From an uncultured Chlorobiaceae bacterium (GTDB lineage Bacteria > Bacteroidota > Chlorobiia > Chlorobiales > Chlorobiaceae), in assembly GCA_903824045.1 (NCBI GenBank), contig CAIJVD010000024.1, positions 1 to 64,000 on the forward strand: a stretch of 64,000 bases of DNA, in the 5' to 3' direction. The notes beneath the pieces are model-generated. The model saw nothing but the letters and a program-made list of their open reading frames with translations. It was not told the origin of the DNA and ran no database searches. Made by a program: the position numbers and the translations under genes. Positions 32,701 through 40,717 of the stretch are shown here, in pieces. The stretch's first letter is position 1, and every line of letters begins with the position of its first letter.

Positions 32701-34219
32701 ATGAATAGAGCCCGCAGACCAAGGAGCCTGTCCTGTTCAGCGCTTCCGCCCTGATGCTCCCGGTTTCAGTGATTCCCCCCGAAATATCGAGAGCTGTGGT
32801 CGTATCTCCGCCGGCATAGATCCCATAGACTCTTCCCGCGCTTGCGGCTGATATCGCCGTAACCTCTCCGCTGACCGATCCGCCAATCCGGACTCCCTTC
32901 GCGCCCTGAATCGCATAAGCCCCGCCGTTCTGTGCAGTCGCACCAACCCTGCCGCTCTTGGCAATATCCCTGGTGAGGGTGACGCTCGAAGAGGAAAACA
33001 TGCCGGACGCATCAGTCGTCCCGGCGGTTCCGACTATTGAACCCTCAACACTGCCCGTCATGAGAAGATCTCCTCCTTCGGCATAGATCGCACGGGCTCT
33101 CGAGCTCCCGGATGAGGCAACGAGGGATGCGCCTGAGGTGAGCGTTCCGGTTATTGAGAGTGACGTTCCCGAGTGCAGGGCGTATGCACCGCCGCCACTA
33201 CCTGTCGTTGCGCTGACACTCCCTCCGATATCGCCGATGAGAGAAAGGACTGCATCGGCCTCAATCCCCTCAGCACTCTCCGCTCCGGCAGAAACCGTAA
33301 CGCTTCCGCCTGCCGGGATCCCTCCGTAGAGTGTCACTGTTTTGGCGTGGATCCCGCGAGCGTTATCCTTCGCCGCCCTGGCTTTTACTGTTCCGCTTAT
33401 GCCGGTAGTGCCGCCACTCTGACCAATGGCAATCTCCCCACCGGAAAAGAGGGCGTAGACATTGCTTGCGCTGCTGTTATCCACATTGAGCGCTGTAGCC
33501 GTAATGCTCCCCGCAGAGGTGAGTCCCCCTCCGATGCTCAACAATGCCGTCTCGGCCGTACCGCTCCTGATGGCGTAAACCGTCCCTTCGGTTGTTGCAT
33601 TTGCTGTTACGGAGCCGCTGAACGGGCCTGAAAGAGTGATGTTGCCTACGGAATAGAGGCCGTAAACACCATGCGGGGCCTCTGCAAAAACCGATGCTCC
33701 TGTTGCAAACGCCCCGTCAAGAGTGAGCGTTTTGCCGGCATAGAGAGCGTAGGCCGTTGCGCCGGTCGAGCTGTTGGTAAGATGAGAGCCGAAATCCCCT
33801 GTCAGGACAAGATTGGTCGCCGAGTAGAGCGCAGAACTTGCCGTACTGCTGCTCTGAACTCCGATGGTCAAGAGTGCGTCGGAAAGCGCGAGGCCGATAT
33901 CGCTCTGCACCCTCATGGTTCTGGTATTTGCCGCAGAGGTTGTCAGGCTGAGTCTTACGGGAACCGAACCGTTATTGATCGTAAAGGAAACCGGTCTGGT
34001 AATAATCGAAAGGGTTGAGAGGAGATCGATAACCGGGCCGGAGGTCGTCAAGACGATGCTGCGAGGCAGGGCGGGATCGCTATTGGCATTGATAATGGCC
34101 TGACGCAGGCTCCCGGTCCCGCTGTCAGCGGTATTGATGACTTTTTGAACCCCGCCCTCCACTCTGGCGGCACAAAAAGCCAGCAACAGGAGCAAGAGCG
34201 TTGATGTCCGTCGTTTCAT
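29702..34219 (-). CDS. Giant repeat-rich autotransporter adhesin-like protein
   Basis: A 1505-residue type V secreted protein. Order: signal peptide (1-22, KRR then LLLLLLAFCA); DSGTGSLRQAIINAN (32-46), a start motif common in beta-helical outer-membrane proteins; a passenger of about 20 imperfect 40-residue units around 150-850, each with a YALxSG-type turn, an IxGxI strand and a SGSVxAxA strand; three VTGxxxMGxGDDxLxL units (905-972); an autotransporter-associated region (1000-1170); and a C-terminal beta-barrel from about 1240 ending in the aromatic residue Trp (LLIAALRKSW). The passenger should form a long beta-solenoid outside the cell. Residues 228-408 and 637-817 align without gaps at an offset of exactly 409. 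Ser/Thr/Gly/Ala-rich and cysteine-poor. Ligand unknown; cell aggregation or surface attachment is a reasonable guess. Confidence 0.9.
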   Translation of the reverse strand: MKRRTSTLLLLLLAFCAARVEGGVQKVINTADSGTGSLRQAIINANSDPALPRSIVLTTSGPVIDLLSTLSIITRPVSFTINNGSVPVRLSLTTSAANTRTMRVQSDIGLALSDALLTIGVQSSSTASSALYSATNLVLTGDFGSHLTNSSTGATAYALYAGKTLTLDGAFATGASVFAEAPHGVYGLYSVGNITLSGPFSGSVTANATTEGTVYAIRSGTAETALLSIGGGLTSAGSITATALNVDNSSASNVYALFSGGEIAIGQSGGTTGISGTVKARAAKDNARGIHAKTVTLYGGIPAGGSVTVSAGAESAEGIEADAVLSLIGDIGGSVSATTGSGGGAYALHSGTSLSITGTLTSGASLVASSGSSRARAIYAEGGDLLMTGSVEGSIVGTAGTTDASGMFSSSSVTLTRDIAKSGRVGATAQNGGAYAIQGAKGVRIGGSVSGEVTAISAASAGRVYGIYAGGDTTTALDISGGITETGSIRAEALNRTGSLVCGLYSSGSVAIGKSEGKVGIGGSVIARAGLDEAYAISGNAVQVYGGITGRGTLLATAEGTRAYGIFSATTIEIDGSIGESASVTATSGGKYAYGMFATTGVSISGAVLGALTASSSHGGSVYGIATGNASESTGISIAGGIASTGSIEATALNTENSYDSSVYALSSGGAIVIGQRGREEGIRGSISATAGYSGAMAVRGSAITLYGGLSATGSIKASAALSGASGLEAVTTISVIGDIAGQISATVEREAAAYALHAGTGLSITGDIAAGARISASAGSSDAYALYVESGSLGIGGALAGSVTAIAGSYSAAGLYVLGGGVHGATPDDPLTIAGELSAEAHGAAAAIMAEGPMNLLVTGTLSGVDTKGSGLGYSVRSGSFGARGSFVEGPQSADKVRVAGNGALLGHLSLGAGSDTLILEDSASVTGTIDMGDNDDQLLMSGRARVTGSVVMGAGDDTLTLQGSASIGGGVAGGEGGEISGDRLVLSGWEGLIPAASSGWERIEVVNRSDVLLDAVSPIQLASSNGQQLSFMIEAGSTLRAKAGSVGRYEIAGNLENAGLLDLRNGSAGDHVTVTGSYVGSGGAIGLDMALGGWSDSNPEQLDLLVVGAEGTSGGSVSGRTLLRIRNISPDGTIRMTSSKGLLLVKVNGTSTADAFALDPSDSTVSGAEARLVEYGSDWYLQIKGGSDVLSPEAPPVPDSQRILGGIGPMAEALGDDSVPGFHERISIQGQGRWWSRTTGSRFITGVESGSVTVKADGYSGTLQAGCELGASGSGAGHHPMGLYVGTGILQSEIRGSSGESAGEADLFIMSIGGYTGVGESGGWYLEGSAQAVRYSIYARFGTDRAKGSAAMWGYNASLEGGRRVKLSDTFSVEPTVQLIMHRLGGFSVETPDGVAHQQPMNGVRCRTGVAATLIPEGWSVSPSLELHAERLFEASPQVSFEGAGWTYSVSRERVRLGGSLGFSSRSLKQSTVEYTLKAGVMAGLEGYGSRAYLLIAALRKSW
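31769..32311 (-). repeat. Autotransporter internal duplication, copy 2
   Basis: Codes for residues 637-817. It matches residues 228-408 in register, including ATALN, YALSSGGAIVIGQ, ITLYGG, IGDI and YALHAGTGLSITG at identical spacing. Confidence 0.7.
32996..33538 (-). repeat. Autotransporter internal duplication, copy 1
   Basis: Codes for residues 228-408, the counterpart of copy 2, with ATALN, YALFSGGEIAIGQ, VTLYGG, IGDI and YALHSGTSLSITG at the same spacing. A third, partial relative lies between them (residues about 478-547). Confidence 0.7.
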
Positions 34220-34451
34220 GGGAGTAACGATTACGTCGGAGCAACGTGCAGGCCGAAAACCACAAGCCTGACGTTTATACGCCTAATTTACGCATTTCCC
34301 CTTAACAGAAACAACTTCCGCCATGCAAAGAAGAAAAAAAGTAATTGTGCAAGCGAATGGAATTAAACCTCTTTTTTATTACATTCCGGAGTTTACCAGA
34401 TCGATTTTATCCTGTCGCTGCAGCGGCGCATCAAAGAGAAACTGAACCGTT

Positions 34452-35750
34452 ATGAAAAAAAGGGTCGTCATAGTAGGAGGTGGATTTGCAGGGATCAATG
34501 CCGCCAAAATACTCGGCAACAGAGGGGATATCGAGATAACGCTCATTGACCGGAAAAACTACCACCTCTTCCAGCCGCTTCTCTATCAGGTCGCCATGGC
34601 CGCTCTCGGCGAGGGCGACATTGCCGCTCCACTCAGGAACATGCTTGCAGACTACCAGAACATTACCGTCTTCAAAGGAATCGTCACCGGTGTTGATGTC
34701 GAGAACAAAATTGTCCATACCGATTTCAGGGAGATACCCTACGACTACCTTATCCTTGCCTGCGGAGTCCAGCACCACTACTTCGGCCACAACGAGTGGG
34801 AGGAGAATGCTCCCGGCCTCAAAACCCTTGCCCAGGCAAAAGAGATTCGCCGCCGGGTGATGGAGGCCTATGAAAAGGCGGAACGCACCACCGACCCGGT
34901 AGAGCGCAAGAAACTGCTGACCTTCGTCATCGTTGGCGGCGGACCGACCGGAGTGGAACTTGCCGGTTCGATCGGAGAGATGAGCCGATACACCCTCTCG
35001 AAGTTCTATCGCAACATCGACCCCAAGCTGACAAGGATCTTCATCGTCGAGGCTGCACCGAGAATACTCGGATCCTTTGCGCCAGAACTGGCAAGCAAGG
35101 CGACACGTTCACTTGAAAAACTCGGCGTACAGGTCTGGACCAGCAGCATGGTCAGCGAGGTCGACGAAAACGGTGTGCAGATCGGCAACGAGCGCATTGA
35201 AGCCGCCACAGTGCTCTGGGCGGCAGGCGTCACAGCCATAGGCATCGGCAAAACCATGGGGGTTGAACTCGACCGCATCGGAAGGATCATCGTCGGAGAG
35301 GATCTCAGCATTCCTTCGCACCCGGAGATCTTTGTGGGCGGTGACCTCGCTCACTTCAGCCTCGAAAACGGCAACGCACTCCCCGGCCTTGCCCCTGTGG
35401 CACTGCAACAGGGACGTGCTATCGGCAAAAACATCCTCTGCGATCTCAAATCAAAATCAAGAAAAGCATTCCGCTACATGGACAAGGGCCAGATGGCCAC
35501 CATCGGCAAAAACAAGGCGATTGTCCAGTTTGGCGGCATCAAGTTCGACGGCATCGCAGCTTGGTTTACCTGGCTTCTGGTGCACATCTACTTCCTCACC
35601 AGCTTCCGCCACCGCGTCTTTGTGCTCCTGCAGTGGGGATGGTCGTACTTCACCTTCAGCTACGGCGCTCGCCTGATCGTCAACAAGGAGTGGCGCTTCT
35701 ACCCTGACGCCATCAGAAAGGCGGTCTGCTCCGACGGAGAGGAGGGGTGA
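34452..35750 (+). CDS. ndh: Type II NADH:quinone dehydrogenase (NDH-2) family
   Basis: A 432-residue membrane-associated flavoprotein that would oxidise NAD(P)H and reduce quinone without pumping protons. Two dinucleotide folds are present: FAD site KRVVIVGGGFAGINAAKIL (2-20) and NAD site FVIVGGGPTGVELAGSIGEM (about 158-177). The second FAD motif is VGGDLAHF near 298, and PLLYQVAMAALGEGDIA is the NDH-2 signature. The hydrophobic segment AAWFTWLLVHIYFLTSFRHRVFVLLQWGWSYF (about 370-400) is the usual amphipathic membrane anchor. Sulfide:quinone reductase is related but lacks this arrangement. A small membrane protein gene overlaps its stop codon. Confidence 0.92.
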   Translation: MKKRVVIVGGGFAGINAAKILGNRGDIEITLIDRKNYHLFQPLLYQVAMAALGEGDIAAPLRNMLADYQNITVFKGIVTGVDVENKIVHTDFREIPYDYLILACGVQHHYFGHNEWEENAPGLKTLAQAKEIRRRVMEAYEKAERTTDPVERKKLLTFVIVGGGPTGVELAGSIGEMSRYTLSKFYRNIDPKLTRIFIVEAAPRILGSFAPELASKATRSLEKLGVQVWTSSMVSEVDENGVQIGNERIEAATVLWAAGVTAIGIGKTMGVELDRIGRIIVGEDLSIPSHPEIFVGGDLAHFSLENGNALPGLAPVALQQGRAIGKNILCDLKSKSRKAFRYMDKGQMATIGKNKAIVQFGGIKFDGIAAWFTWLLVHIYFLTSFRHRVFVLLQWGWSYFTFSYGARLIVNKEWRFYPDAIRKAVCSDGEEG

Positions 35751-35956
35751 TGAAGAGTAAATTCACAGCCCCGATGATCACCGGCTCCATGCTCGCAGCA
35801 GCCTTCATCGGCATCTCTCTCTACCTCCTCCTCTATCCACTCCCTGCCGCCATGGCAGGGAACCGTGACCTCCGCCTCTACGCCATGCTCATCGGCGCCT
35901 ACGGAATATGGCGAGCCATCCGCGTCTGGCTTGCGTGGAAAGAAGAAGAGCAATGA
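35747..35956 (+). CDS. Small two-helix membrane protein
   Basis: A 69-residue protein with two hydrophobic helices (ITGSMLAAAFIGISLYLLLYPL and LYAMLIGAYGIWRAIRVWLAW) joined by a short loop, and a charged EEEQ end. Its ATG overlaps the ndh stop codon (ATGA), so it is translationally coupled to the NADH dehydrogenase. It has no motif of a named family that I recognise; a role in anchoring or stabilising NDH-2 is only suggested by the context. Confidence 0.8.
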   Translation: MMKSKFTAPMITGSMLAAAFIGISLYLLLYPLPAAMAGNRDLRLYAMLIGAYGIWRAIRVWLAWKEEEQ

Positions 35957-36269
35957 AGAAAGAAAAGTAAGCGCAATGCCACCTTCGCCCGCCAAAAACC
36001 GCTCACACACTCTCTCTCGAGCCATTATCCGACTTGCTCATACGTTAAAATCCTCTCTGCTTCGCGGCAAATCCATACGATTCTGTGAGTAGGGATATCA
36101 TGAGTGCAGGGAAAATGTCAGCTGATTTCAACCGAAGAGTAGCACTTCAGGTTCGCTGAAATTATTTTTTTATGTAGATTCACCTTGCCATTATCCTCTC
36201 CGGCTGAAAAGAAGGATTGGAGCGAAATGGATATCAGCAAATACTATCCCGAGAGGAAGAGAGAAGAGC
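35957..36269. other. Intergenic region upstream of argD-like gene
   Basis: 313 bases. No terminator of the ndh pair is obvious. Near the 3' end a 24-codon frame (36227-36301) begins ATGGATATC behind GGAGCGA and runs across the start codon of the aminotransferase in another frame; it may be a leader peptide or chance. Otherwise nothing is recognised. Confidence 0.4.
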
Positions 36270-37463
36270 ATGACACAACTGCCCGTCACCAGAGAGAGTG
36301 AACAGAAGCTTTTTTTCCATAACTATGCCCGGCTGCCCATAGCGGTAACCCACGGCGAAGGGGTCTGGCTTGTCGGCGACAGCGGCACCCGCTATCTTGA
36401 CATGATCTCCGGCATCGGCGTCAATGCACTGGGCTATGGCGACCCTCGCCTCCTGAAGGCGATAACCGATCAGGCCGCAAAACTGATCCACGCCTCTAAC
36501 CTCTTCATGATGCAGCCACAGTTCGAGCTTGCCGCAAAACTGCTTGAACTTTCGGGACTCTCAAAAGTATTCTTCGCCAACAGCGGCACGGAAGCAATTG
36601 AGGCAGCAATCAAGATGGCAAGGAAGTGGGCCGCCCAATCCGGAAACACCGAAAAGAAAGAGGTTCTCTCTCTGAGCAACTGCTTTCACGGAAGGACCTA
36701 CGGGGCCATGTCACTGACGGCAAAAGCCAAATATAGCGACGGGTTTGAGCCCTTGCTGCCCGAAACCGGCATGATCGCATTCAATGACATAGCCGATCTT
36801 GAGGCGAAGGTTTCCGGCAAGACCGCCGCCGTATTCATCGAGGCTGTTCAGGGCGAGGGCGGTATACATCAGGTCTCCCAACAGTTCATCGACCGGCTGA
36901 AGGAGCTTCGTCTGAAGCATAACTTCCTGATTGTAGCCGACGAAATTCAGGCTGGATGCGGAAGAACCGGGAAGTTTTTCAGCTATGAGCATCTTCAGGC
37001 CGATCCCGACCTTGTCTGTCTGGCCAAGCCCCTTGGCGGCGGGCTGCCGCTCTCCGCAGTGATCGGCAGCGAAAAGGTGGCCGATGTGCTGAGCTACGGC
37101 AACCACGGCACCACCTTCGGCGGCAACCCTGTGGCCTGCGCTGCCGGTCTGGCGATGATCGAGGCGATCCATGAGGATCAGCTCATGCACAATGCCAAAA
37201 CCGTAGGCGACTATATCAGAAAAGAGCTGGAGAAAATGGCCGTAAAGCACAGCCAGATCCTCGATATCCGGCAGTACGGGCTGATGATAGGAGTGACGGT
37301 GCAGAGGGAGGCAAAATACTATGTCGAAAAGGCACTTGAGCGGCATGTGCTAGTCAATGCAACAAGCGTGAACGTCATCAGACTTCTTCCACCGCTTACA
37401 ATTACCAGGGAAGAGGCTCAACAATGCCTGGACACACTCGATGAAATTTTCACAAAAGAATAA
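36270..37463 (+). CDS. argD: Acetylornithine aminotransferase (class III PLP)
   Basis: A 397-residue class III PLP aminotransferase. ArgD converts N-acetylglutamate semialdehyde to N-acetylornithine in arginine synthesis and often also serves lysine synthesis. Seen: [39 protein letters not shown] (PLP phosphate), [43 protein letters not shown] (Asp that pairs with the pyridine N), [16 protein letters not shown] (Schiff-base Lys) and [15 protein letters not shown]. Length and motifs fit ArgD, but the family includes ornithine and 4-aminobutyrate enzymes and no other arg gene is nearby. Its 3' end overlaps the start of the DUF3098 gene. Confidence 0.88.
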   Translation: MTQLPVTRESEQKLFFHNYARLPIAVTHGEGVWLVGDSGTRYLDMISGIGVNALGYGDPRLLKAITDQAAKLIHASNLFMMQPQFELAAKLLELSGLSKVFFANSGTEAIEAAIKMARKWAAQSGNTEKKEVLSLSNCFHGRTYGAMSLTAKAKYSDGFEPLLPETGMIAFNDIADLEAKVSGKTAAVFIEAVQGEGGIHQVSQQFIDRLKELRLKHNFLIVADEIQAGCGRTGKFFSYEHLQADPDLVCLAKPLGGGLPLSAVIGSEKVADVLSYGNHGTTFGGNPVACAAGLAMIEAIHEDQLMHNAKTVGDYIRKELEKMAVKHSQILDIRQYGLMIGVTVQREAKYYVEKALERHVLVNATSVNVIRLLPPLTITREEAQQCLDTLDEIFTKE

Positions 37464-37686
37464 GGCGCAGAATACGCAGGAGAAGAGTGTTGCCATGCCT
37501 CTCGGAAGAATCAACTACATACTGATTCTCATCGGGTCCGGCTTAATTGCCGCAAGCTTCGCCATGATGTACCTGGAGCGATCGGTCGATGGTGTATTCG
37601 CCCTCTTCATAAGCCCGGTACTCCTGATAGCTGCCTACGTCGGAATCGCGTTTGCAATCCTCTACCGCCCAAAGCAAAAAGGATAA
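37441..37686 (+). CDS. DUF3098 family membrane protein
   Basis: An 81-residue protein with two hydrophobic helices ([22 protein letters not shown] and [21 protein letters not shown]) and a basic tail. The order [11 protein letters not shown] ... [22 protein letters not shown] matches DUF3098, found in Bacteroidota and Chlorobiota. Function unknown. The frame begins at ATG 37441, overlapping argD by 23 bases; an in-frame ATG at 37495, with AGGAG upstream at a long distance, would give the family core MPLGRINY and is equally possible. The stop codon lies inside the stem of the following terminator. Confidence 0.8.
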   Translation: MKFSQKNKAQNTQEKSVAMPLGRINYILILIGSGLIAASFAMMYLERSVDGVFALFISPVLLIAAYVGIAFAILYRPKQKG

Positions 37687-37710
37687 CGTTGCCGTTATCC
37701 TTTTTGCTTT
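37671..37710. terminator. Bidirectional terminator between DUF3098 gene and tonB
   Basis: A perfect 18-bp stem (37671-37688 with 37693-37710) with loop TTGC; core GGATAACG/CGTTATCC flanked by AAAGCAAAAA and TTTTTGCTTT. It can stop transcription from both convergent units. The upper stem contains the last codons and TAA of the DUF3098 gene. Confidence 0.92.
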
Positions 37711-37781
37711 AACCTGTAAAGCCGACCTCTGAAAAGCTGCAGCAGAATCACCTGTTTGCCCATCGCTCCTCTAAAACCCCC

Positions 37782-38579
37782 TCAGTCGAGCTTGAAAGTG
37801 ATCGGCACGGTGAGCCATACTCTTATGGGGCTTCCGTTCTGGATGCCGGGATAGTATTTCGACTCCATGACGGATTTCAGCGACACGGCATCAAACACCT
37901 CGCAGTCTGCCGGAACACGCTTCATGACCTTAGCCTTGAGGGGCTTGCCATCTTCGCCGATAAGCACAGCGACGAAAACCCTGCCTGTGATGCCTGCAAT
38001 TCTGGCCATCTCAGGATATTTTGGCTCTCTTTTATCAAGAAAACCAGGCGTTTTTTCACACGGCACGAACATCGGAGTTTCATCTCCCGATACGCCCGAT
38101 CCTGCACCATGTGACTGAATGGCCTGCTTCAGCTCCTTCTGGGTGGCGACCGTCTGCTGGAGAGGAACCTCGCTCTGATTTACCTGTTTGATTTTCCCCA
38201 CATTGGGCGGCGGCGCGGTCGATGAGGTCGGCGTTACTGGCGGCGGCTCCGCAGCGCTGAGCGGCGGGGGAGGTGGCAGCTGGGTTACGCTGGTAACGAC
38301 CTCATAGCACTCGACCATCGGCTTGTCATCCTTGCCAAAAAGGCCGCCAAGAGCGGAAAGACGATGCCAATTGGAGGTCACTATCCAGAAACAGCTCAAC
38401 ATGGCAACAGCAATAATGACGCCATGAGTGAGGAAAAGATGTGCCTGGCGGCGCAGGACAAGATTGCCGTAGTGCAAATTCCTCAACCGGTCCGTATCAA
38501 GAAACTCATCGACAAAAGACCACGACAGCGCTCTTTCGGCAAACGTTTCCTTGTGAATTTTCTCAAAATCTGAAGACAC
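37782..38579 (-). CDS. tonB: TonB-family energy transducer
   Basis: A 265-residue periplasm-spanning TonB. One N-terminal membrane helix (LFLTHGVIIAVAMLSCFWIVT, about 48-68), a proline-rich spacer (PPPPPLSAAEPPPVTP and later TAPPPN, about 100-125) and a C-terminal TonB box-binding domain (GFLDKREPKYPEMARIAGITGRVFVAVLIGEDGKP ... SKYYPGIQNGSPIRVWLTVPITF). It would transmit proton-motive force to outer-membrane receptors. The start is GTG, with AAAGGAG upstream. Last gene of an exbB-exbD-exbD-tonB unit; no TonB-dependent receptor lies in the window. Confidence 0.93.
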   Translation of the reverse strand: MSSDFEKIHKETFAERALSWSFVDEFLDTDRLRNLHYGNLVLRRQAHLFLTHGVIIAVAMLSCFWIVTSNWHRLSALGGLFGKDDKPMVECYEVVTSVTQLPPPPPLSAAEPPPVTPTSSTAPPPNVGKIKQVNQSEVPLQQTVATQKELKQAIQSHGAGSGVSGDETPMFVPCEKTPGFLDKREPKYPEMARIAGITGRVFVAVLIGEDGKPLKAKVMKRVPADCEVFDAVSLKSVMESKYYPGIQNGSPIRVWLTVPITFKLD

Positions 38580-38610
38580 CTTCTCGCACTCCTTTGCCGG
38601 TTATTGGAGA

Positions 38611-39135
38611 TTAAACGGCTCTTTTTATTTCCTGTGCATCCTGGTCGGTAAAGTCATCGAGACTGAACCGGTCAATTTTCATAAGGTTGAGCTCGTCGAT
38701 GATGTCGATAAGCTGCTTGTATTTCGCCTTGTCGCTGATTTTGACGACGATGACGGTTTTCTGGTTCGAACTCGCCTGCTGCTTCAAAAGCTGGCGGAGC
38801 GGTTTGCTGAGGGCAAGCTGAGGAGTGTCAGCATTGTCATAGAGCGGAATCCTTTTTGGCGACTGATTGGCAATCGAGCAGTAGGCCATGCCGTCACCGG
38901 CGATTCTCAGCGTCAGGACATTGTTCTCGGCAACCTTCACCTCCGTTTTTTCAGGCGGAAGGTTGATCTCCATGGTGTTGGATTTCGAGAAGGTGGTGGT
39001 CAGCATAAAAAAGGTCAACAACAGGAACGCAACGTCAACCATCGGGGTCATGTCGAGACGGAACCCGATCCGTTTCGAGTGCTTCCGGCCTTTTTTCCTG
39101 CCGCGGCCGCCGCCGGGTGTATCTACCATCCCCAT
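38611..39135 (-). CDS. exbD: ExbD/TolR-type biopolymer transport protein (second copy)
   Basis: A 174-residue ExbD. After a very basic N-terminus ([18 protein letters not shown]), the single membrane helix carries the proton-relay aspartate in [22 protein letters not shown], followed by a periplasmic domain. Start ATG overlaps the stop codon of the upstream exbD (TGATG) with GGGAGG upstream, so translation is coupled. With ExbB and TonB it forms the proton-driven motor. Confidence 0.93.
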   Translation of the reverse strand: MGMVDTPGGGRGRKKGRKHSKRIGFRLDMTPMVDVAFLLLTFFMLTTTFSKSNTMEINLPPEKTEVKVAENNVLTLRIAGDGMAYCSIANQSPKRIPLYDNADTPQLALSKPLRQLLKQQASSNQKTVIVVKISDKAKYKQLIDIIDELNLMKIDRFSLDDFTDQDAQEIKRAV

Positions 39136-39668
39136 CAGTGCGCCTCCCTTTCAAGAACGGTGACCATATTGAAGGTCAGGAGATTCGCCTTTTTGTAGGT
39201 CTTGATGACGTAGTTCACCGCCTCAAAACCGGCGCCGATATCGGCCTTGATGACCGGTCGAAGCTTCTGGTCGGCAAAACGGGCCATGACGACATATTTA
39301 TCGAGCTCGTCACGACTGACCGTAAAGCTTTCTGCCAGACGGAACTGTTTCAGCGAATCCTGCACGGCGGATCCGGAATATCCGGCGGCCTGCAGCTTCT
39401 GCTTCACAATGGAGTTGAATATCTTCTCCCTCGTCTGCTGGGAAGAGACACCCATGTAAAAGGTGTTCTGAGGGCTCACCGTCACCGTCATGACATCCGA
39501 CTCGGGCAGCTTCAGCAACGAATGCGATGCGGGAAGGTCGATACGCACGACCTCCGGTGGACGAAATTTCGTGGTCAGCATGAAAAACGTCAACAAAAGG
39601 AACGCGACATCGACCATCGGCGTCATATCGAGACGGAACCCTACCCTTTTTGCCTTGATTCTCGACAT
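39135..39668 (-). CDS. exbD: ExbD/TolR-type biopolymer transport protein (first copy)
   Basis: A 177-residue ExbD sharing the membrane helix motif [22 protein letters not shown] with its neighbour, but with a different periplasmic domain ([15 protein letters not shown]...). Having two tandem ExbDs in one operon is common in Bacteroidota/Chlorobiota relatives and may give a heteromeric stator. It starts six bases after the exbB stop codon. Confidence 0.93.
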   Translation of the reverse strand: MSRIKAKRVGFRLDMTPMVDVAFLLLTFFMLTTKFRPPEVVRIDLPASHSLLKLPESDVMTVTVSPQNTFYMGVSSQQTREKIFNSIVKQKLQAAGYSGSAVQDSLKQFRLAESFTVSRDELDKYVVMARFADQKLRPVIKADIGAGFEAVNYVIKTYKKANLLTFNMVTVLEREAH

Positions 39669-39674
39669 GAGCAG

Positions 39675-40421
39675 TTATTCCGATTTACCTGTTCCGAGTG
39701 TCTGGATGATATAAAACGCAGCCTCATCGATCGTATAGCTGAAACGATCGACCTTGTTGGTAAAGACATTGTAGGCAACGATACCCATGATGCCGCCGAC
39801 AATACCGAGCGCCGTATTGAAGAGCGCCTCGGAGATGCCCAGTGAGAGCTGAACTGCATCAGGTGCTCCGCTCGTAGCCATCGCGGCAAAAGCGCGGATC
39901 ATGCCGAGAGTCGTGCCCAGAAGCCCGACCATCGTCGAAATGGAAGCGATGGTAGAGATGGCTACAAGGTTTTTCTCCAGGAGAGGCATCTCCATCGTGG
40001 TAGCCTCCTCAACAGCCTTCTCCATCTCGCTGATCTTTTTCTCGCGGTCGGTGATGTTGAAGTGAGCAAACCTCTTGTATCTCTCCAGCACCGTTCTGAG
40101 CACCACGGCAAGCGAGCTCTCGTGCTCGTCGCATTTGGCAATGGCCTGGTCGATGCGCCCGCCATCGATATCCTGCTTGAGCTCCCTGACGAATTCCGGG
40201 ATGTTACCCTTGCCGGCAGCCTTGTTGAGAGCAATAATGCGCTCGACAGTGTAGGCGATAACCATCAGGATAAGGGCCATCAGCACCGAGACAACAGGGC
40301 CGCCCTTCCAGACTGCATGAAACATGGATCCCGGAGGGGTGGTGCCCATCCATACATAAAATCCAAACGATACAATGTAGGTGGCCGCGATAAGCATGCC
40401 AGTGAAAAAACCCTGTTTCAT
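39675..40421 (-). CDS. exbB: MotA/TolQ/ExbB proton channel protein
   Basis: A 248-residue ExbB/TolQ with three or four hydrophobic segments: residues 7-25, VSVLMALILMVIAYTVERIIAL (45-66), and the conserved pair in the C-terminal half (AISTIASISTMVGLLGTTLGMIRAFAAM and LGISEALFNTALGIVGGIMGIVAYNVF). The segment TIASISTMVGLLGTTLGMI is the family's channel signature. First gene of the exb-tonB operon; divergent from dnaG across a 296-base gap that must hold both promoters. Confidence 0.94.
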   Translation of the reverse strand: MKQGFFTGMLIAATYIVSFGFYVWMGTTPPGSMFHAVWKGGPVVSVLMALILMVIAYTVERIIALNKAAGKGNIPEFVRELKQDIDGGRIDQAIAKCDEHESSLAVVLRTVLERYKRFAHFNITDREKKISEMEKAVEEATTMEMPLLEKNLVAISTIASISTMVGLLGTTLGMIRAFAAMATSGAPDAVQLSLGISEALFNTALGIVGGIMGIVAYNVFTNKVDRFSYTIDEAAFYIIQTLGTGKSE

Positions 40422-40717
40422 AGACTACAATTTATTTTGACTGTCGCTACGAGTCCCAATGGAGGCTCCGAGCCGCCATGTGATTTGCTATACTCGGGAG
40501 CATAGCGTAACATAACGGATACCGTGACCGGCTGAGGTAACGGGCTGAGCGCCTGCAGTATAGTAACCATAGACAGGACAGCAGATTGCAAGGCAATTAA
40601 AAAACAATGATCAGTCAGGAATTTAGTAAATAAGGTTGTGATTTTTCAACAGTAATCGAATTCCGCACACGAAAAGCACCTCTTTCACCCATTTTATGGT
40701 AATCACACTTCAGGAAA

